DNA from: an uncultured Bacilli bacterium
Lineage (GTDB): Bacteria; Bacillota_I; Bacilli_A; RF39; UBA660
Direction: 5' to 3'
DNA: 64,000 nucleotides
NCBI GenBank assembly: GCA_934098385.1
Contig: CAKOOJ010000002.1
Span: 1-64,000 of the forward strand
In this document: positions 60,677 to 64,000 of the stretch, piece by piece
Numbering within the stretch: the stretch's first letter is position 1
Layout: every line of letters begins with the position of its first letter
Position numbers and translations under genes: made by a program
The notes under the pieces: generated by a model
The model's database searches: none
What the model saw: only the letters and a program-made list of their open reading frames with translations
Told to the model about the DNA's origin: nothing

Positions 60677-61279
60677 ATGGCTAATAAAAAAAATGATGAA
60701 ACTAAAAATACTACTAAGAAAAAAACTACTACAAATAATACAGCTGTAAAAAAAACAAGTAAAAATAATACAGCCAAAAAAAGTAAAAGTACAATAAGTA
60801 CTGCTTCAAATAAAAATGTAAAAAAGACTAGCGCTAGTAGTACAAAAAATACTACTAAAAAAAACAATAATGTAAAATCTACAAAAAAAACAGAAACTAA
60901 AAAAGTTCCTAAAAAAGATACAATAATTGAAGAAAATATTATTAATTTAGAAGAAAAGGCAGAATTTCCTAATAATTATGTAGATATAGACAATAATAGT
61001 ATTAGTGAACAAGAAAAAGATGAAAAAATTATTGTAGAAGAAATTAATAATATTACTAAGTTGGAAAATGCTAAATACATAAAAAATAACAAAAAAAGAA
61101 GTTTGCTTCCAATAGGAGTTGTAATTGCTATACTTGGTTTAGTAGCATTATTTATATCTTTAGTAGCAAATAGAATTGTTGATAGAGAGTTTTTAAGTGA
61201 TAATACAATTACTTTAATGTTAATAGTAAGTATAGTGATTGAATGTTTTGGAGCATTTATAATAATTAAAGAATCTTAA
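60677..61279 (+). CDS. Lysine/threonine/asparagine-rich protein with two membrane helices
   Basis: 200 residues. About the first 85 residues are low-complexity KKTTT/NNTAVKK/SKSTIS tracts, histone-H1-like in charge. An acidic stretch (about 90-130) follows, then two transmembrane helices (LLPIGVVIAILGLVALFISL and TLMLIVSIVIECFGAFIII). The basic tail may bind nucleic acid or anionic polymer at the membrane; a role as low-complexity anchor is equally possible. First gene of a three-gene operon with wall enzymes. Confidence 0.65.
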   Translation: MANKKNDETKNTTKKKTTTNNTAVKKTSKNNTAKKSKSTISTASNKNVKKTSASSTKNTTKKNNNVKSTKKTETKKVPKKDTIIEENIINLEEKAEFPNNYVDIDNNSISEQEKDEKIIVEEINNITKLENAKYIKNNKKRSLLPIGVVIAILGLVALFISLVANRIVDREFLSDNTITLMLIVSIVIECFGAFIIIKES

Positions 61280-61316
61280 TAATATTTAATTATTCTATAT
61301 AGTAAAGTGAGGGTTT

Positions 61317-62732
61317 ATGAAAAAAAAATACATAATATTACTTTCTTTTCTAATTGGAATAATTTTTTTAATATCATTTATAATTTTAGGTCCTAAGAAA
61401 ATATATTTTAATTTAAAAGGTAAGATATATATTGAACTAAATATTGGTGATGTTTTTAAAGATCAGGGCGTTAGTGCAGAATATTGTAATAAATATATAA
61501 AATTATTTTGCAAAGATTTAAGTGATAAAGTTAAAGTTAGCAAACATGAGGAAAAGAGTAAAAATAAATATTATTTGAATTATAATATAATATATGGTAG
61601 ATATAAAAAGACATTATCTAGAGAAGTAAAATTTGTTGATAATGAGAGTCCTACTATTAAATTAGTTAATAGTGAGAAAAGTATTTGTCCCAATCAAGAA
61701 TATATTGAAGAAGGATATACGGCTTATGATAACGTTGATGGTGATATAACTAATAAAGTTGTTAAAGAAATTAAAGATGGTAATGTTTATTATTCAGTTT
61801 TGGATAGTTCAAATAATAAGAGAACTGTAATAAGAAATATTAATTATCAAGATAATGAAAAACCTAATATAAATTTAGTTGGAGGAAATACTGTATACGT
61901 TTATAATGGGACCGAATATAAAGATAGAGGGTATAATGCTGTAGATAATTGTGATGGTGATATGACTGATAAAATAAATGTGAATAATAATGTTGATACT
62001 AACAAAGATGGAGAGTATAATGTTACTTATAGTGTGGTAGATACATTTGGAAATAAGAACACCATTTCTAGAAAAGTTGTAGTTTATAGTGATATTAGTA
62101 AAGTTCCTAAAAATGGTAAGGTAATTTATTTAACTTTTGATGATGGTCCTGGTATTTATACACAAAGTATATTAGATGTTTTAAATGAATATAATGTAAA
62201 GGCAACATTCTTTGTTACTAATCAATTTAGTAATTATCATTATATGATAAAGAAAGAGTATGAAAGTGGTCATTCCATTGCTGTTCATACATATAGTCAT
62301 AATTATGGAAAAATATATGAGAGTGTAGATAGTTATGTAGAAGATTTTAATCAAATGAATCAAATAATATTGGATGAAACTGGTACTTATACTAAAATGT
62401 TTAGATTTCCTGGTGGAAGTAGTAATACTATAAGTAAATTTAATAAGGGTGTCGTAAGTGATATTGCTAAAACTATGAATGAAAAAGGATATATTTATTT
62501 TGATTGGAATGTTGATAGTACTGATACTAAGTACAAAGACCCTGAAATAATATATCAAAATGTAATTAACGAGATAGAAAAACGCGATTATTCAGTTGTA
62601 TTGATGCACGATATAAAGAAGGCTAATATTGAAAGTGTTAGAAAAATTATAATTTTTGGATTAGAGAATGGTTATACTTTTTTAGGACTAGATGAGAATA
62701 GTCCAGAAGTACATCACCATATTAATAATTAG
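61317..62732 (+). CDS. Membrane-anchored polysaccharide deacetylase with Ig-like repeats
   Basis: 471 residues. One N-terminal anchor helix (about 5-25), then two or three DUF5011/HYR-type Ig-like repeats (EEGYTAYDNVDGDITNKVV, DRGYNAVDNCDGDMTDKI), then a CE4 domain from about 270: LTFDDGP, AVHTYSH, RFPGGSS, DWNVDS and VLMHD are the five catalytic motifs with Asp and the two zinc His residues intact. It likely N-deacetylates peptidoglycan or a GlcNAc polymer outside the cell. Confidence 0.88.
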   Translation: MKKKYIILLSFLIGIIFLISFIILGPKKIYFNLKGKIYIELNIGDVFKDQGVSAEYCNKYIKLFCKDLSDKVKVSKHEEKSKNKYYLNYNIIYGRYKKTLSREVKFVDNESPTIKLVNSEKSICPNQEYIEEGYTAYDNVDGDITNKVVKEIKDGNVYYSVLDSSNNKRTVIRNINYQDNEKPNINLVGGNTVYVYNGTEYKDRGYNAVDNCDGDMTDKINVNNNVDTNKDGEYNVTYSVVDTFGNKNTISRKVVVYSDISKVPKNGKVIYLTFDDGPGIYTQSILDVLNEYNVKATFFVTNQFSNYHYMIKKEYESGHSIAVHTYSHNYGKIYESVDSYVEDFNQMNQIILDETGTYTKMFRFPGGSSNTISKFNKGVVSDIAKTMNEKGYIYFDWNVDSTDTKYKDPEIIYQNVINEIEKRDYSVVLMHDIKKANIESVRKIIIFGLENGYTFLGLDENSPEVHHHINN

Positions 62733-62740
62733 GAGTGTTT

Positions 62741-63634
62741 ATGAAAAATTTGTTTAATATTTTATTTTATTTATTTGGTATTTGTTTACCTTTTATTATA
62801 ATTGTTGTAGCTTTAGTTAAATCAAAATTCAAATTTAATAAAAATGTTGTTAATAAAGTTTTGATTGCTGTAATAATTTTTCTTATTTTTTATATTTTAA
62901 AAGTAGGAGGAATTAAATTGATTGATAAAAGACAAGTAAAAGTCGACAATAATATAACCAAGAAAAATACCTCTATTAAATCAAGCACTACTCAGGTTAC
63001 TACTACTTCATCAACTACAACTACTACAAAAAAGAAACAAGATGTTAGTGTTTCAAATAATACTGATGGTTTAAAAATTATTGATGGTATTTTAATTGTA
63101 AATAAGTCTTATCCGTTACCAAAAGATTATGTTCCAACCAATACATATAAAGATGCGACTGGTTTAAATTATTGTAGTGAATGTATAAATGTTGATGCTT
63201 ATGAAAAATATAAATTGATGAAAGCTGATATGGCTAGTTTAGGTATGAACATTTGGATACAGAGTGGTTATAGAAGTTACAGTTTACAAGAAAGTCTATA
63301 TAATAAGTATGTTAATAGAGATGGTAAGCTTGCTGCTGATACTTATAGTGCTAGACCTGGTCATTCTGAACATCAAACGGGACTTGCTTTTGATTTAAAT
63401 AGTATTAGTGATGATTTCCAATATACTAGTGAAGGTAAATGGGTTAATGAAAATGCTTGGAGATATGGATTTATTCTTAGATATCCAAAAAGTAAAGAAA
63501 GTATTACTGGTTATAAATATGAAAGTTGGCATTTGAGATATGTTGGTGAAGATTTGGCTACTAAGTTATATAATAATGGTGATTGGATTACTTTAGAAGA
63601 ACATTTTAATTTAACTAGTAAATATGCAGATTAA
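62741..63634 (+). CDS. VanY-type D-alanyl-D-alanine carboxypeptidase
   Basis: 297 residues. Two N-terminal helices, a Thr/Ser-rich linker (about 80-100), then a LAS-type M15B peptidase: QSGYRSYSLQESLY, RPGHSEHQTGLAFDL (zinc His and Asp) and ESWHLRYVG (zinc His). It removes the last D-Ala of stem peptides. The ATG at 62741 follows AGGAG; a GTG 6 bases upstream is less well placed. It lies 8 bases after the deacetylase gene and shares its wall-remodelling context. Confidence 0.9.
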   Translation: MKNLFNILFYLFGICLPFIIIVVALVKSKFKFNKNVVNKVLIAVIIFLIFYILKVGGIKLIDKRQVKVDNNITKKNTSIKSSTTQVTTTSSTTTTTKKKQDVSVSNNTDGLKIIDGILIVNKSYPLPKDYVPTNTYKDATGLNYCSECINVDAYEKYKLMKADMASLGMNIWIQSGYRSYSLQESLYNKYVNRDGKLAADTYSARPGHSEHQTGLAFDLNSISDDFQYTSEGKWVNENAWRYGFILRYPKSKESITGYKYESWHLRYVGEDLATKLYNNGDWITLEEHFNLTSKYAD

Positions 63635-63660
63635 AATACAGATTATTACGTCTGTATTTT
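63633..63660. terminator. Bidirectional terminator
   Basis: AAAATACAGA-TTATTACG-TCTGTATTTT with T runs on both sides. It overlaps the end of the vanY-type gene and stops the convergent partial gene at 63661. Confidence 0.85.
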
Positions 63661-64000
63661 TTAGTTCCACATTATTTGATAATTTCCTTCTCCATTTGGA
63701 TATATGTTATCCATATCTATTATATAATCTAATATTGGAGTGTAGACTATACCATTATATCTTTCGTATGTTTTTGCACGTAGTCCTTTTCCTAGTGATT
63801 CTGCTGTATAAATGTTATTATCATCAATTCCAATGATTAATGCAGCATGACCATTTTTTGCAATATAGTCCCCTACTTTGTATTTGCCATTTTTCATAAA
63901 ATCAAAAGTAATTTTATTATGTGCTCCTAGATCTGATAATTCATCATTTAGTTCTTTATAATCTCCTGCTCCAACATCACCTACATCAAATCCTCCATTA
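63661..64000 (-). CDS. Partial gene: NlpC/P60- or CHAP-like peptidase C-terminus
   Basis: The open frame continues off the right edge of the window; 113 codons are visible. YKVGDYIAKNGHAALIIGID carries a GHAALIIG His motif typical of the second half of NlpC/P60 and CHAP cysteine peptidases, preceded by a GGFDVGDVGAGDYKEL stretch and followed by a TAESLGKGLRAKTYERY strand. It is possibly a cell-wall hydrolase. An internal ATG at 63897 is not the start because the frame remains open and homologous-looking further upstream. The catalytic Cys would be outside the window. Confidence 0.6.
   Translation of the reverse strand, partial: NGGFDVGDVGAGDYKELNDELSDLGAHNKITFDFMKNGKYKVGDYIAKNGHAALIIGIDDNNIYTAESLGKGLRAKTYERYNGIVYTPILDYIIDMDNIYPNGEGNYQIMWN

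Noticed and set aside
60658..60867. Minus-strand frame of Phe/Val/Leu repeats
   Set aside because: Complement of the Lys/Thr-rich coding region of the gene at 60677-61279.

Overview
The window is very A+T-rich DNA with strong AGGAGG-type ribosome binding sites, canonical -35/-10 promoters (many with an extended TGn -10), UGA used as a normal stop, a CIRCE heat-shock operator, TagO/MraY-type and LTA-synthase-like envelope genes and a CCA-encoding tRNA gene. This points to a low-GC, wall-bearing Gram-positive (Bacillota) chromosome, perhaps one of the uncultured gut Bacilli/Erysipelotrichia-like lineages. The exact taxon cannot be fixed by reading alone.

Layout. Bases 1-340 hold tandem minus-strand promoters and a boxA-like leader that fit an rRNA operon starting just left of the window, then tRNA-Glu(CUC). 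Next come a NahK-like sugar kinase (449-1591), a small flavoprotein (1757-2296), an HAD-phosphatase/GtrA fusion and a GtrII-type glycosyltransferase (2310-4933). Bases 5068-7190 carry three near-identical ~380 bp copies of what looks like a type I toxin-antitoxin locus: a 22-24 residue hydrophobic peptide on the plus strand and a convergent ~88 nt antisense RNA with a perfect promoter. A decayed IS30-like element lies between copies 2 and 3.

From 7229 to about 49540 almost everything is on the minus strand and forms a roughly 42 kb surface-polysaccharide region. Promoters and terminators split it into several units. (a) One gene fuses a Wzy-like polymerase, a GT4 and a WecG/TagA transferase. 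(b) 11045-22600 holds two DUF2142 membrane proteins, LicD, a Wzx-like flippase, a class V aminotransferase, a cytidylyltransferase/Gfo-Idh fusion, a GT2/DUF2304 pair and two GT4 enzymes. (c) 22660-29408 holds large fused glycosyltransferases, including a GT8-GT2-pyruvyltransferase. (d) 29478-39003 holds a complete GDP-D-glycero-D-manno-heptose supply set (GmhA, HddA, fused HddC-GmhB), an SDR epimerase, GtrII, a deacetylase-like protein, two acyltransferases and a radical SAM protein. (e) 39115-46285 holds a Wzm/Wzt ABC exporter, WecB, a UDP-galactopyranose-mutase-like flavoprotein, glycosyltransferases and a decaprenyl-phosphate phosphoribosyltransferase homologue. (f) 46376-49539 holds three more glycosyltransferases. 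With a Wzx route, an ABC route and a GtrA/GtrII polyprenyl-phosphate-sugar route in one region, the cell probably builds more than one glycopolymer, or one that is heavily decorated outside the membrane.

Bases 49644-64000 are mostly core envelope and housekeeping genes: an LTA-synthase-like phosphoglycerol transferase, a TagO/WecA-type initiator, a DUF1292 protein, a large coiled-coil membrane protein, an RluA pseudouridine synthase, a TetR regulator, a CIRCE-controlled ClpB lacking its N-terminal domain, a bactofilin-like membrane protein, a plus-strand operon (lysine-rich membrane protein, polysaccharide deacetylase, VanY carboxypeptidase), and a partial cysteine-peptidase-like gene running off the right edge.

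The most interesting items are the triplicated toxin-antitoxin array with its fold-back mRNA and an antisense promoter embedded in the sense terminator, the possible lipid-linked pentose route (UbiA + HAD-GtrA + GtrII), and the unusual multi-enzyme fusions in the polysaccharide genes.
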